Below the pieces are notes generated by a model. It was not told where the DNA came from and did no database searches. It worked only from the letters and a program-made list of their open reading frames with translations. Positions 1 through 6,210 of a DNA stretch of 6,969 bases are shown here, piece after piece; the stretch's first letter is position 1; every line of letters begins with the position of its first letter. The position numbers were made by a program, and so were the translations under genes. Source of the DNA: Pseudomonadota bacterium (GTDB lineage: Bacteria; Pseudomonadota; Alphaproteobacteria; Rhizobiales; Rhizobiaceae); assembly GCA_023422735.1 (NCBI GenBank), contig JAFAGL010000208.1, positions 1-6,969 of the forward strand, written 5' to 3'.

Positions 1-1
1 T

Positions 2-298
2 CTGCGGCTGCATCAGGAACTGCCTTATTCCTCCCATGTGGAAACCGAAAAATGGGAGGAAAAGAAGGATGGTTCGGTGCGCATCGAACAAGTCATCTAT
101 GTCGAGCGCGACAGCCAGAAGAAGATCGTTCTCGGCCACAAGGGCGAAACCATTCGTGCGATCGGGCAGTCGGCGCGAAAGGAAATCGGCGAAATGCTCG
201 AACAGAAGGTCCATCTGTTTTTGTTCGTGAAGGTGCGTGAGAACTGGGGTGACGATCCGGAGCGCTATCGCGAAATGGGGCTTGAGTTCCCGGGCTGA
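2..298 (+). CDS. era: GTPase Era, C-terminal KH-domain part (5' truncated by window edge)
   Basis: This is the last 98 residues of Era, the essential GTPase that binds 16S rRNA near its 3' end and helps 30S subunit maturation. The frame is open from base 2 and reads LRLHQELPYSSHVETEKW, the usual linker into the Era KH domain. The KH core follows, with the RNA-binding loop in IVLGHKGETIRAIG (GxxG motif GHKG, about bases 134-145) and the helix SARKEIGEML. The ending VRENWGDDPERYREMGLEF is typical for Era. The GTPase domain lies upstream, outside the window. The GTG at base 38 encodes an internal Val (HVETEKW) and is not a start. recO begins 18 bases after the TGA stop, and the era-recO order is common in proteobacteria, so co-transcription is likely. 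Identification is by family motifs and neighbourhood. Confidence 0.95.
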   Translation: MRLHQELPYSSHVETEKWEEKKDGSVRIEQVIYVERDSQKKIVLGHKGETIRAIGQSARKEIGEMLEQKVHLFLFVKVRENWGDDPERYREMGLEFPG

Positions 299-316
299 CA
301 GGCCCAAACACGCCGT

Positions 317-1063
317 ATGGAATGGCGTGACGAAGGCATTATCCTCGCAACTCGCAGGCATGGCGAAACCAGCGCCATCCTGGAGGTCATGACCCGTCAG
401 CGCGGCCGTCATCTTGGAATGGTGCGCGGCGGCGCGTCACGCCGCATGCGTCCTTTCCTTCAACCTGGAAACCGTGTCGATCTTCTGTGGCGCGCCCGTC
501 TCGATGAACATATGGGCACGTTCCAGGTCGAGCCGATCGAGCAAAACGCGGCACGGCTTTTCGACAGCGCAACTGCGGTGCATGGGCTTCAGACCTTGGC
601 CGCGCATTTGAGGCTTTTGCCGGAGCGCGATCCGCATGCGCGACTTTACGAGGCGCTGCTTCTCATTCTCCAACATCTGGACGACGCTCGTGTCTCTGGC
701 GCCTTGCTGGCGCGCTTCGAGGTAATGGTTCTGGACGAACTCGGTTTCGGCCTTGATCTGTCGCAATGCGCTGCGACAGGAACGCGCGAAGCGCTCATCT
801 ATGTGTCACCCAAGACCGGTCGGGCGATCAGCCAGGAAGCTGGCGAGCCATGGGCCGGGCGTTTGCTGCCTTTGCCGGCCTTTCTCAAAAGCGGCGCATC
901 GATCGAGAGCGATGGCAGCAGTGTGACGGCTGCCTTTCGGATGACGGGCTATTTCTTTTCTCGCCATGTCTACGAGCCGCGCGGCATGGAAGCCCCGCAA
1001 TCGCGGGCGAGCTTCCTGGCCGCGCTGATCAAGGTGCTGGATGTAGCCCCTCCGGAAGCTTAA
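317..1063 (+). CDS. recO: DNA repair protein RecO
   Basis: RecO acts with RecR in the RecF pathway, loading RecA onto SSB-coated single-stranded DNA at gaps and annealing complementary strands. The 248 residues match the usual RecO length. Residues 1-80 form the OB-fold half, beginning MEWRDEGIILATRRHGETSA, with GMVRGGASRRMRPFLQPG at 34-51. The rest is the helical half, with LLARFEVMVLDELGFGLDL (130-148) and the YVSPKTGRA hairpin (162-170). Many RecO proteins carry a four-cysteine zinc site after the 'GFGLDL' helix. Here only Cys151 remains (CAATG), so no zinc finger is expected, which I recall as common in alphaproteobacteria. The ATG at 317 gives the conserved N-terminus, but no clear Shine-Dalgarno precedes it, which suggests translation coupled to era 18 bases upstream. 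The gene ends TAA, two bases before the stop of the convergent MFS gene. Confidence 0.95.
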   Translation: MEWRDEGIILATRRHGETSAILEVMTRQRGRHLGMVRGGASRRMRPFLQPGNRVDLLWRARLDEHMGTFQVEPIEQNAARLFDSATAVHGLQTLAAHLRLLPERDPHARLYEALLLILQHLDDARVSGALLARFEVMVLDELGFGLDLSQCAATGTREALIYVSPKTGRAISQEAGEPWAGRLLPLPAFLKSGASIESDGSSVTAAFRMTGYFFSRHVYEPRGMEAPQSRASFLAALIKVLDVAPPEA

Positions 1064-1067
1064 GCTT
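1056..1067. repeat. 12-base perfect palindrome over two convergent stop codons
   Basis: AAGCTTAAGCTT at 1056-1067 is a perfect palindrome. It contains the recO stop (TAA, 1061-1063) and reaches into the stop of the opposing MFS gene (TAA on the minus strand, 1068-1066). It is flanked by CCGGA (1052-1056) and TCCGG (1069-1073), an alternative stem. It may help end transcription in both directions, but there is no loop within the palindrome and no T-tract, so it is not a standard intrinsic terminator. The palindrome itself is seen; any function is a guess. Confidence 0.35.
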
Positions 1068-2295
1068 ATCCGGCCTGGACCACCATCGGTCGATCAACCG
1101 GCTTCTCGCGGATCGGTAAGTGCACGATTGCGGCAAGGAGGCCAAGGACGACACCCATCCACCAGACCGGGTCATAGCTGCCGAAATGATCGTAAAGATA
1201 TCCGCCGAGCCATACACCGAGGAAGGAACCGATCTGGTGGGAAAAGAACACGATCCCGCCAAGCAGCCCGAGATGTCGGGTACCGAACATGATTGCGACG
1301 AGCCCGTTTGTCGGCGGAACGGTCGATAACCATAGCAGGCCCATTAAAACCGCGAAAATGATCACCGAAGTCGGAGTTTGCGGCAAAAGCAGAAATGCGG
1401 TCACAAGAATGGAACGCGCCAGATAGATCCAGGCCAGAAAATGCGGTTTGGAATAGCGCTGGCCTATGACGCCGGCGCTCAAAGAGCCGATAATGTTGAA
1501 AAAGCCGATCAGCGCCAGCGCCAGTACGGCGTATCGCGCATCGATTCCGATATCGGCGATATAGGCCGGAAAATGCGCGGTGATGAAGGCGACCTGAAAG
1601 CCGCAAACGAAAAATCCTGCGACGAGGAAATTATAACTGCGATGGCCAAGGGCTTCCTTCAACGCAGCGCCTAACGTCTGCTCGTAAACGGCCTGTTGCG
1701 CTAAACCGGTCTTTGAATTTCCCCGCAAGGGAATGGCAATCAGCGGAATGATCAGCATCATGCCCGCCATGATCAACAGAGAATTGTACCATCCATAAGC
1801 TTCGATCAGCCCTTGGCTCAGCGGTGCGAAAAAGAACATTCCCGCGGATCCGGCGGCAGTTCCAAGACCGAAAACGAAGCTGCGACGCTCTGGCGCCACG
1901 TTGCGCGCGAAAGCTGCGAGAACAATCCCGAATGAGCCGGAAGCGACACCGAGGCCCACAAGAACCCCACCGCCGATGTAAAGCATGCCGGCACTGGAAG
2001 CAGACGCCATCAGCGCAAGCCCGCTGGCATAGATGATGCCGGAAAGGGCCAGAATCCTCCAGGTGCCGAACCGGTCGGCCAGAGCACCAAAAACAGGGGT
2101 GCCCAAACCCCATGCGAGGTTCTGGATCGCCATGGCAAGACCAAAAGTCGTCCGGTCCCAGCCTTTGTCGGCGAGCAATGGCAGCTGATAAAACCCCATC
2201 GCGGAACGGGGACCAAAGGTAAGACCAGCAACCACGCAACCACTGATGATGATCAGCCAGGGAAGTGCAGGGGAAGTCGCGCGAGAAGGGGTCAT
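1066..2295 (-). CDS. MFS transporter, 12 membrane segments, substrate unknown
   Basis: This is a 409-residue major facilitator superfamily permease of the inner membrane, presumably a proton-coupled or exchange carrier for a small molecule. Hydrophobic segments run through the whole protein in two halves joined by a polar loop near LRGNSKTGLAQQAVYEQTLG. The signature after the second membrane segment is visible as GALADRFGTWR (residues 70-80), with a weaker repeat in the second half (GVIGQRYSKPHFLAW). The N-terminal pattern, with GPRSAMGFYQLPLLADKGWDR before the second segment, resembles the monocarboxylate/oxalate:formate-like MFS branch. That is an impression only, and no substrate is claimed. 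The ATG at 2295 puts the first membrane segment at about residue 11. A weak GGA lies 8 bases upstream, inside the palindrome at 2297-2327. The gene converges with recO and follows mscS on the same strand, but has its own candidate promoter. Confidence 0.88.
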   Translation of the reverse strand: MTPSRATSPALPWLIIISGCVVAGLTFGPRSAMGFYQLPLLADKGWDRTTFGLAMAIQNLAWGLGTPVFGALADRFGTWRILALSGIIYASGLALMASASSAGMLYIGGGVLVGLGVASGSFGIVLAAFARNVAPERRSFVFGLGTAAGSAGMFFFAPLSQGLIEAYGWYNSLLIMAGMMLIIPLIAIPLRGNSKTGLAQQAVYEQTLGAALKEALGHRSYNFLVAGFFVCGFQVAFITAHFPAYIADIGIDARYAVLALALIGFFNIIGSLSAGVIGQRYSKPHFLAWIYLARSILVTAFLLLPQTPTSVIIFAVLMGLLWLSTVPPTNGLVAIMFGTRHLGLLGGIVFFSHQIGSFLGVWLGGYLYDHFGSYDPVWWMGVVLGLLAAIVHLPIREKPVDRPMVVQAG

Positions 2296-2296
2296 T

Positions 2297-2327
2297 GATA
2301 ATGTCCGCTATTTGAGCGAACATTATC
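2297..2327. promoter_or_regulatory. 31-base palindrome, likely repressor operator of the MFS gene
   Basis: The left arm GATAATGTCCGCT (2297-2309) and the right arm AGCGAACATTATC (2315-2327) are inverted repeats with one mismatch, around the spacer ATTTG (2310-2314). The site ends one base before the MFS start codon. It covers the candidate -10 element and probable transcription start. Such a position fits a dimeric repressor of the TetR, MarR or GntR kind. No regulator gene is adjacent in the window. As RNA it could also form a hairpin that hides the weak GGA ribosome binding site. The symmetry is seen directly; operator function is inferred. Confidence 0.6.
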
Positions 2328-2339
2328 TGAACCCGTCAA
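2310..2339 (-). promoter_or_regulatory. Candidate sigma-70 promoter for the MFS gene
   Basis: On the minus strand TTGACG (2339-2334) matches five of six bases of the -35 consensus. TCAAAT (2315-2310) lies 18 bases downstream and is a weaker -10, matching four of six. The -10 falls in the centre of the 31-base palindrome. Transcription would start at about 2300-2305, giving a leader of only a few bases before the ATG at 2295. If this is right, the transporter has a private, repressible promoter and is not simply read through from mscS. Confidence 0.4.
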
Positions 2340-2350
2340 TCGTTCAATTG

Positions 2351-2375
2351 AATTGATATCACCGGATTATCAATT
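2351..2375. repeat. AT-rich inverted repeat over the mscS stop codon
   Basis: AATTGATA (2351-2358) and TATCAATT (2368-2375) are perfect 8-base inverted repeats around a 9-base spacer, and the mscS stop (2372-2370) lies in the right arm. In the mscS transcript this makes a hairpin just at the end of the gene. The stem has little GC and no following T-run, so it would be a weak terminator at best. It shares the 9-mer ATTATCAAT, inverted, with the edge of the MFS palindrome (2294-2302), so it may instead be a second protein-binding site. Confidence 0.4.
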
Positions 2376-3290
2376 TGCTTCATCCATATCGCGACGGGTA
2401 ACTTGGCGCTGCCGGGGTTCTCCTTGCGCCTGCTCGTCGTCCGATTGATCGATATAGTAATGGTGGATGTCGCGCTGCGGATACGGGATGGAGAGACCAT
2501 TGGCTTCCAGAATGGCCTTGGCCTGATGCGTCATGTCGGATTTGAGCACTTCATAATCGGAACTGGCCGACCAATACCGCATGCCGAGATTGACCGAATT
2601 GTCGGCCAGCTCCGTCACGAAGATCATCGGTGAGGGGTCCTCGAAGACCCGGGGCTCCTTTTTCAAAAGTTCCATCAAAACCGAGCGGCCGACCTCGATG
2701 TCGTCTTCATATCCGATGCCAAGCGCGATATCTGCACGCCGCGTCGTATTGCGCGAATAGTTCCGGATTGGCTTGCCCCACAGTGAACTGTTGGGCGCCA
2801 TGACATATAAACCGTCGAATGTGCGCAATTCGGTTGCGAAAAGGCCGATCTCCTTGATCGTACCCGAAACATCGCCGGCATCGATATATTCGCCGACCCG
2901 AAATGGTCGCAAGAACAGGAGCATCAGGCCTGCCGCAATGTTTTGCAGCGTGCCCTGCAACGCAAGGCCGATAGCAAGGCCTGCGGCGCCAAGGGCGGCG
3001 ATGATGCTTGTAGTCTGGACGCCGAATTGGGAAAGAACGGTAATTCCCACCAGAACAAGCAGGACATAGCGCAGTGTCTTCGAGATGAAGGTCTTGATCG
3101 TTTCATCGACATGTTTGAAGGAGCCGAGCGCAGCATAGGTCCAGCGCTCAACAAGGCCTGCGACCAGCCAGCCAACGATCAGAATGACAATGGCGCCCAG
3201 TGCCGAGAACGAATAAGCGACCAGGAGAGCCGTAAGCGCATTCCAGGCGTCGCCTGCGGCGGCAATTACGTTGGAAGCTGATTCATCCAT
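2370..3290 (-). CDS. mscS: Small-conductance mechanosensitive channel, MscS family
   Basis: This inner-membrane channel opens under membrane tension and releases solutes during hypo-osmotic shock, working as a heptamer in characterised members. It has 306 residues, close to the 286 of E. coli MscS, so it is the short three-segment type. TM1 is about residues 22-48, TM2 about 72-88, and the pore helix TM3 about 95-128 with the Gly/Ala packing pattern IIAALGAAGLAIGLALQGTL. The beta domain follows (RPFRVGEYIDAGDVSGTIKEIG), then the C-terminal alpha/beta domain ending in the typical IPYPQRDIHHYYI (268-280) and a polar acidic tail. I chose ATG at 3290. GAGGA sits 9 bases before it, whereas the same GAGGA directly abuts the upstream in-frame TTG at 3299, too close to serve it. 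The gene lies 62 bases after the HD hydrolase gene on the same strand. Its ribosome binding site lies in a hairpin. Confidence 0.95.
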   Translation of the reverse strand: MDESASNVIAAAGDAWNALTALLVAYSFSALGAIVILIVGWLVAGLVERWTYAALGSFKHVDETIKTFISKTLRYVLLVLVGITVLSQFGVQTTSIIAALGAAGLAIGLALQGTLQNIAAGLMLLFLRPFRVGEYIDAGDVSGTIKEIGLFATELRTFDGLYVMAPNSSLWGKPIRNYSRNTTRRADIALGIGYEDDIEVGRSVLMELLKKEPRVFEDPSPMIFVTELADNSVNLGMRYWSASSDYEVLKSDMTHQAKAILEANGLSIPYPQRDIHHYYIDQSDDEQAQGEPRQRQVTRRDMDEAN

Positions 3291-3300
3291 TCGGCTCAAT

Positions 3301-3319
3301 CCTCACTGATGGCGTGAGG
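3301..3319 (-). promoter_or_regulatory. Leader hairpin that masks the mscS ribosome binding site
   Basis: CCTCAC (3301-3306) and GTGAGG (3314-3319) are perfect 6-base inverted repeats with a 7-base loop. In the mscS-sense RNA the 3' arm is GTGAGG, which supplies most of the GAGGA Shine-Dalgarno located 9 bases before the ATG. The 5' arm CCTCAC is thus an anti-Shine-Dalgarno. Folding would limit translation of mscS relative to the upstream gene, and melting or ribosome passage would free it. No T-tract follows, so it is not a normal intrinsic terminator. Pairing is seen; regulation is inferred. Confidence 0.45.
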
Positions 3320-3352
3320 TGCCAGTTAGAGTTCGCGGGCAAAGCATCAAGT

Positions 3353-3961
3353 TCACGCGGTATCGAGAAGCGCAATCGTCTCGAAACGAGAAACGAAAGC
3401 TTTCTGAACTTGCGCCACGGGGCGTGGTTCAACAAGAAAACGCTCGACGCTCAAACCACGCGGTCGACCGAAGAATTCACCAGCTTCCTTTTCGCTGAAT
3501 CCTGCCAGTTCGGTTGCCTCGAAATAGGCGGCAATCTGATCGGCGCGCTTGATCAGTTTGCGCACAGGTTCGGCAAGGGTTGGCGGCAAGCCGAAGTGAA
3601 CATGAATGGCAGCCTGAAGGCGGTGTTCGACAGACTTGTAATCGCCGCCCATCGCCGCCTTGAAGGGCGAAATCATGTCGCCGATCACATATTCCGGGGC
3701 GTCGTGCAAAAGAGCGGCCAACCTTATTCGCTGCGTCGCATCGGGTCGAAGCGCACCCACGATGTCTTCAACCAGAAGAGAATGCTGCGCCACTGAAAAG
3801 GCGTGCTCGCCAATCGTTTGCCCGTTCCATCGCGCCACCCGCGCCAATCCATGCGCGATATCGCTGATTTCGATGTCGAGCGGCGAGGGATCGAGGAGAT
3901 CGAGCCGTCGCCCGGAAAGCATTCTTTGCCAGGCTCTCGGTGGTTTGGATCTGGCGCCCAT
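3353..3961 (-). CDS. HD-domain hydrolase, YfbR-like (probable nucleotide phosphohydrolase)
   Basis: This is a 202-residue cytoplasmic metal-dependent phosphohydrolase of the HD superfamily. The likely ligands are His53 (in GEHAFSVAQH), His86-Asp87 (ALLHDAPEYVIGDM) and Asp141 (KRADQIAAYFEA). They match the His, His-Asp, Asp order of E. coli YfbR, a deoxyribonucleoside 5'-monophosphatase. An Arg-Trp pair (44-45) before the first His also recalls YfbR. The substrate here is not shown by sequence, and the protein may belong to a separate alphaproteobacterial subgroup. I chose ATG at 3961, which overlaps the ygfZ stop as TGATG and gives the N-terminus MGARSKPPRAWQRMLSGRRL; this implies translational coupling. 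The frame stays open to 4006, but that extension lies within ygfZ. mscS follows after 62 bases. Confidence 0.85.
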   Translation of the reverse strand: MGARSKPPRAWQRMLSGRRLDLLDPSPLDIEISDIAHGLARVARWNGQTIGEHAFSVAQHSLLVEDIVGALRPDATQRIRLAALLHDAPEYVIGDMISPFKAAMGGDYKSVEHRLQAAIHVHFGLPPTLAEPVRKLIKRADQIAAYFEATELAGFSEKEAGEFFGRPRGLSVERFLVEPRPVAQVQKAFVSRFETIALLDTA

Positions 3962-4815
3962 CAATCCTGCGCATTGTCGGTTTGGGGAAAGGAAAAGCCA
4001 GCCCATTCCGGAATGCTGAGGGTGAGCGAAATCTCGCCAGCAAGAACCGGTTTATCCTGATCGAGCGCAGCCTTCACCTTGTCGATGCGCACCAGGGCCA
4101 GGCCCTCATCACCAACCGAAGATCCCATCGTGCCGATCGGCCTGCCATCGACAGTCAGCGCAGTGCCGCTTTCGGGCAGATCTGCATACCCTTTGGCAAT
4201 CAGGACCCGTCGCCTCGCGGTGCCGCGATGCTGCATGCGGGACACGACTTCCTGGCCCACGAAGCAGCCTTTGCGAAAGCCGACGCCCTTGTTCTGGTCG
4301 AGCAGAACATCATGCGGAAACGCGTCGCCCAACTCATAATCAAGCCCGCTTTCGGCAACACCTGAAGCGATCCGCAATTTGTGCCAGGTGTCGACAGAAG
4401 CGGTTGCCGGTGATGGATGATCGTAAAGTCGGTAAACGGCTTTGCCGGGGAACCGCTCATCGCGCAAAGCTCCGGCAGAAGATGAAGCATCCGAATCGGT
4501 ATCCCAGGAAGCCGCGACAAGTGATTCTTCCTGTAGGGTGATTTCGGCTTTGGCACGCAACCGGTACATCATCAGCCGGCGCGCGAAATCGCCTGCAATT
4601 TCGGCGCGGCATTCCAGGCAAATGCCGCTTTCATGGCGCGAAGCGAGAAAATCGAACAGAATCTTGCCTTGCGGCGTCAAAAGCGCTCCCGGGCGCAATA
4701 TGCCATCGCCCAGACTATCGAGGTCGAGCGTCAGGATGTTTTGCAGAAAGCTGATTGCGTCGGGTCCGGTTACAAACAGACAGGCGCGGCGGGGAAGGGT
4801 TACAACTGGCATCAT
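3961..4815 (-). CDS. ygfZ: YgfZ/GcvT-domain folate-binding protein for Fe-S cluster maintenance
   Basis: YgfZ proteins, homologous to the mitochondrial IBA57 proteins, bind tetrahydrofolate in a GcvT-like fold and help assemble or repair certain [4Fe-4S] enzymes such as the tRNA methylthiotransferase MiaB. The signature KGCFVGQE is present at about residues 182-189 with its conserved Cys, preceded by DQNKGVGFR and followed by VVSRMQHRGTARRR. The N-terminal part shows FVTGPDAISFLQNILTLDL and LLTPQGKILFDFL, also typical. With ATG at 4815 the protein has 284 residues. A GTG at 4821 and another ATG at 4812 are possible, and no strong Shine-Dalgarno decides between them. It is the first gene of an apparent minus-strand cluster with the HD hydrolase (one-base overlap) and perhaps mscS. 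It is divergent from the dihydroorotase-like gene across about 60 bases. Confidence 0.9.
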   Translation of the reverse strand: MMPVVTLPRRACLFVTGPDAISFLQNILTLDLDSLGDGILRPGALLTPQGKILFDFLASRHESGICLECRAEIAGDFARRLMMYRLRAKAEITLQEESLVAASWDTDSDASSSAGALRDERFPGKAVYRLYDHPSPATASVDTWHKLRIASGVAESGLDYELGDAFPHDVLLDQNKGVGFRKGCFVGQEVVSRMQHRGTARRRVLIAKGYADLPESGTALTVDGRPIGTMGSSVGDEGLALVRIDKVKAALDQDKPVLAGEISLTLSIPEWAGFSFPQTDNAQD

Positions 4816-4875
4816 CGTCACTTGTCACGAGGGTGCCCATTACGTAAGCCCGGCTGACAAAAGGAACAAGCGGCG
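4816..4875. promoter_or_regulatory. Divergent intergenic region between ygfZ and the dihydroorotase-like gene
   Basis: About 60 bases must hold promoters for both genes, unless one starts inside its neighbour. TTGTCA at 4822-4827 (+) and TTGTCA at 4860-4855 (-) are -35-like hexamers facing each other, an inverted repeat with 27 bases between. Near the middle is the palindrome TTACGTAA (4840-4847). No good -10 lies at the proper distance for either hexamer: TAAGCC at 4845 is the best on the plus strand. The promoter assignment is therefore weak. AAGGA at 4860-4864 is a plausible ribosome binding site, 11 bases before the plus-strand ATG. Confidence 0.3.
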
Positions 4876-6207
4876 ATGCAACAGACATTCGATGTGATCT
4901 TGGCGGGCGCAACCGTCGTCAACCATGACGGCGCAGCCGAGCGCGATGTCGGTATCAAGGATGGACGGATCGCCGCGATCGGAAATCTCGCGCAATCGGA
5001 CGCCGGCGAGCGTGTTGATTGCAAGGGCCTGCACATTCTTCCCGGTGTGGTCGACAGCCAGGTTCATTTCCGGGAGCCGGGTCTGGAACATAAGGAAGAT
5101 CTGGAAAGCGGGTCGCGCGCTGCGGTCCTCGGCGGGGTCACAGCCGTATTCGAAATGCCGAACACCAACCCGCTTACCACGGACGAAGGCGCATTGGCTG
5201 ACAAGGTCCGCCGCAGCACAAACCGCATGCATTGCGATTTCGCATTCTGGGTCGGCGGAACCCGCGAGAATGCAAAAGACGTTGCCGAACTCGAGCGCTT
5301 GCCCGGCGCTGCCGGCATCAAGGTTTTCATGGGGTCGTCAACCGGCAATCTCTTGGTCGAAGACGATCAGGGTGTGTACGAGATTCTGAAAAATACGCGC
5401 CGTCGCGCCGCCTTCCATTCGGAAGACGAATTCCGCTTGCGCGAAAGACTATCGGAACGCGTCGAAAACGATCCGTCGTCGCATCCGGTTTGGCGCGATG
5501 TCATCGCTGCGATGCAATGTACGGAGAGGCTCGTTTCAGTCGCGCGCCGGGCACGTGCGCGCATCCATGTTCTTCACATTTCGACGGCGGAAGAAATTCT
5601 CTTTCTGGCCGATCAAAAGGATGTCGCAACATGCGAAGCAACGCCTCACCATTTGACGCTTTCGTCAGATGATTACGGTGTTTTGGGCAATCTCATCCAG
5701 ATGAATCCCCCAATTCGTTCCGCAAAACACCGAAAAGGTGTCTGGCATGGGATCGATCAGGGCATCGTCGACGTACTCGGATCAGACCATGCACCCCATA
5801 CGCTGGAGGAAAAAAGTAAGCCCTATCCGGCCTCCCCATCGGGCATGACCGGGGTGCAAACCCTTGTTCCCATCATGCTTGACCACGTCAACGCCGGCCG
5901 CCTTTCGCTGCAACGCTTCGTTGATCTTTCGAGCCACGGCCCGAACCGGATCTTCGGAATGGCGCAAAAAGGCCGAATTGCCGTCGGCTACGATGCGGAC
6001 CTCACAATCGTCGACATGAAGCGCGTCGAGACCATCACCAATGACCAGGCCGGTTCAAAAGCTGGCTGGACGCCGTATCACGGCAGGCAGGTCAAAGGAT
6101 GGCCTGTGGGCACCTATGTGAGAGGCACGCGCGTGATGTGGAACGGTGAAATCGTGACGCCTTCGACAGGTCAGCCGGTCTTGTTTTCCGAGGCTCTGCC
6201 TGCCTGA
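4876..6207 (+). CDS. pyrC: Dihydroorotase-family amidohydrolase with Gln in the HxH metal motif
   Basis: Dihydroorotase interconverts carbamoyl-aspartate and dihydroorotate in pyrimidine synthesis. This 443-residue protein has the cyclic amidohydrolase layout: a small N-terminal beta domain (DVILAGATVV), a TIM barrel, and a C-terminal return to the beta domain (GRIAVGYDADLTIVDM). By motif position the metal ligands are His64, Lys149 (GIKVFMGSSTG, the place of the carboxylated Lys), His181 (FHSEDEF), His234 (VLHISTAEE) and Asp304 (GSDHAPH). The first His of DxHxH is Gln62 (DSQVHFREPG). REPG, EMPNTNP and ATPHHLT are as in dihydroorotases and allantoinases. My recollection is that a whole alphaproteobacterial subgroup shares this Gln, and that these genomes often have another pyrC near pyrB, so this copy may act on another substrate or be structural. 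AAGGA 11 bases upstream supports the ATG. No pyrB is adjacent. The symbol reflects family, not proven activity. Confidence 0.82.
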   Translation: MQQTFDVILAGATVVNHDGAAERDVGIKDGRIAAIGNLAQSDAGERVDCKGLHILPGVVDSQVHFREPGLEHKEDLESGSRAAVLGGVTAVFEMPNTNPLTTDEGALADKVRRSTNRMHCDFAFWVGGTRENAKDVAELERLPGAAGIKVFMGSSTGNLLVEDDQGVYEILKNTRRRAAFHSEDEFRLRERLSERVENDPSSHPVWRDVIAAMQCTERLVSVARRARARIHVLHISTAEEILFLADQKDVATCEATPHHLTLSSDDYGVLGNLIQMNPPIRSAKHRKGVWHGIDQGIVDVLGSDHAPHTLEEKSKPYPASPSGMTGVQTLVPIMLDHVNAGRLSLQRFVDLSSHGPNRIFGMAQKGRIAVGYDADLTIVDMKRVETITNDQAGSKAGWTPYHGRQVKGWPVGTYVRGTRVMWNGEIVTPSTGQPVLFSEALPA

Positions 6208-6210
6208 TCA

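Noticed and set aside
292..305. GGGC/GCCC hairpin at the era stop codon
   Set aside because: Only four base pairs, no T-tract, and it sits inside a likely era-recO transcript; common by chance at this GC content.
1631..2323. Long open frame of 230 codons on the minus strand
   Set aside because: It is an out-of-frame shadow of the MFS gene, Arg/Cys/His-rich, with no membrane segments or recognisable domain.
3291..3299. TTG start for mscS at 3299
   Set aside because: The GAGGA ribosome binding site directly abuts this TTG, which leaves no spacing; the ATG at 3290 has 9-base spacing.
3314..3796. 160-codon plus-strand frame opposite the HD hydrolase gene
   Set aside because: It is antisense to a gene with clear HD catalytic motifs and shows no family resemblance of its own.
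3962..4006. Upstream extension of the HD hydrolase frame by 15 residues
   Set aside because: It would overlap ygfZ by 45 bases and adds a sequence without family resemblance; the ATG at 3961 with a TGATG junction is the more natural start.
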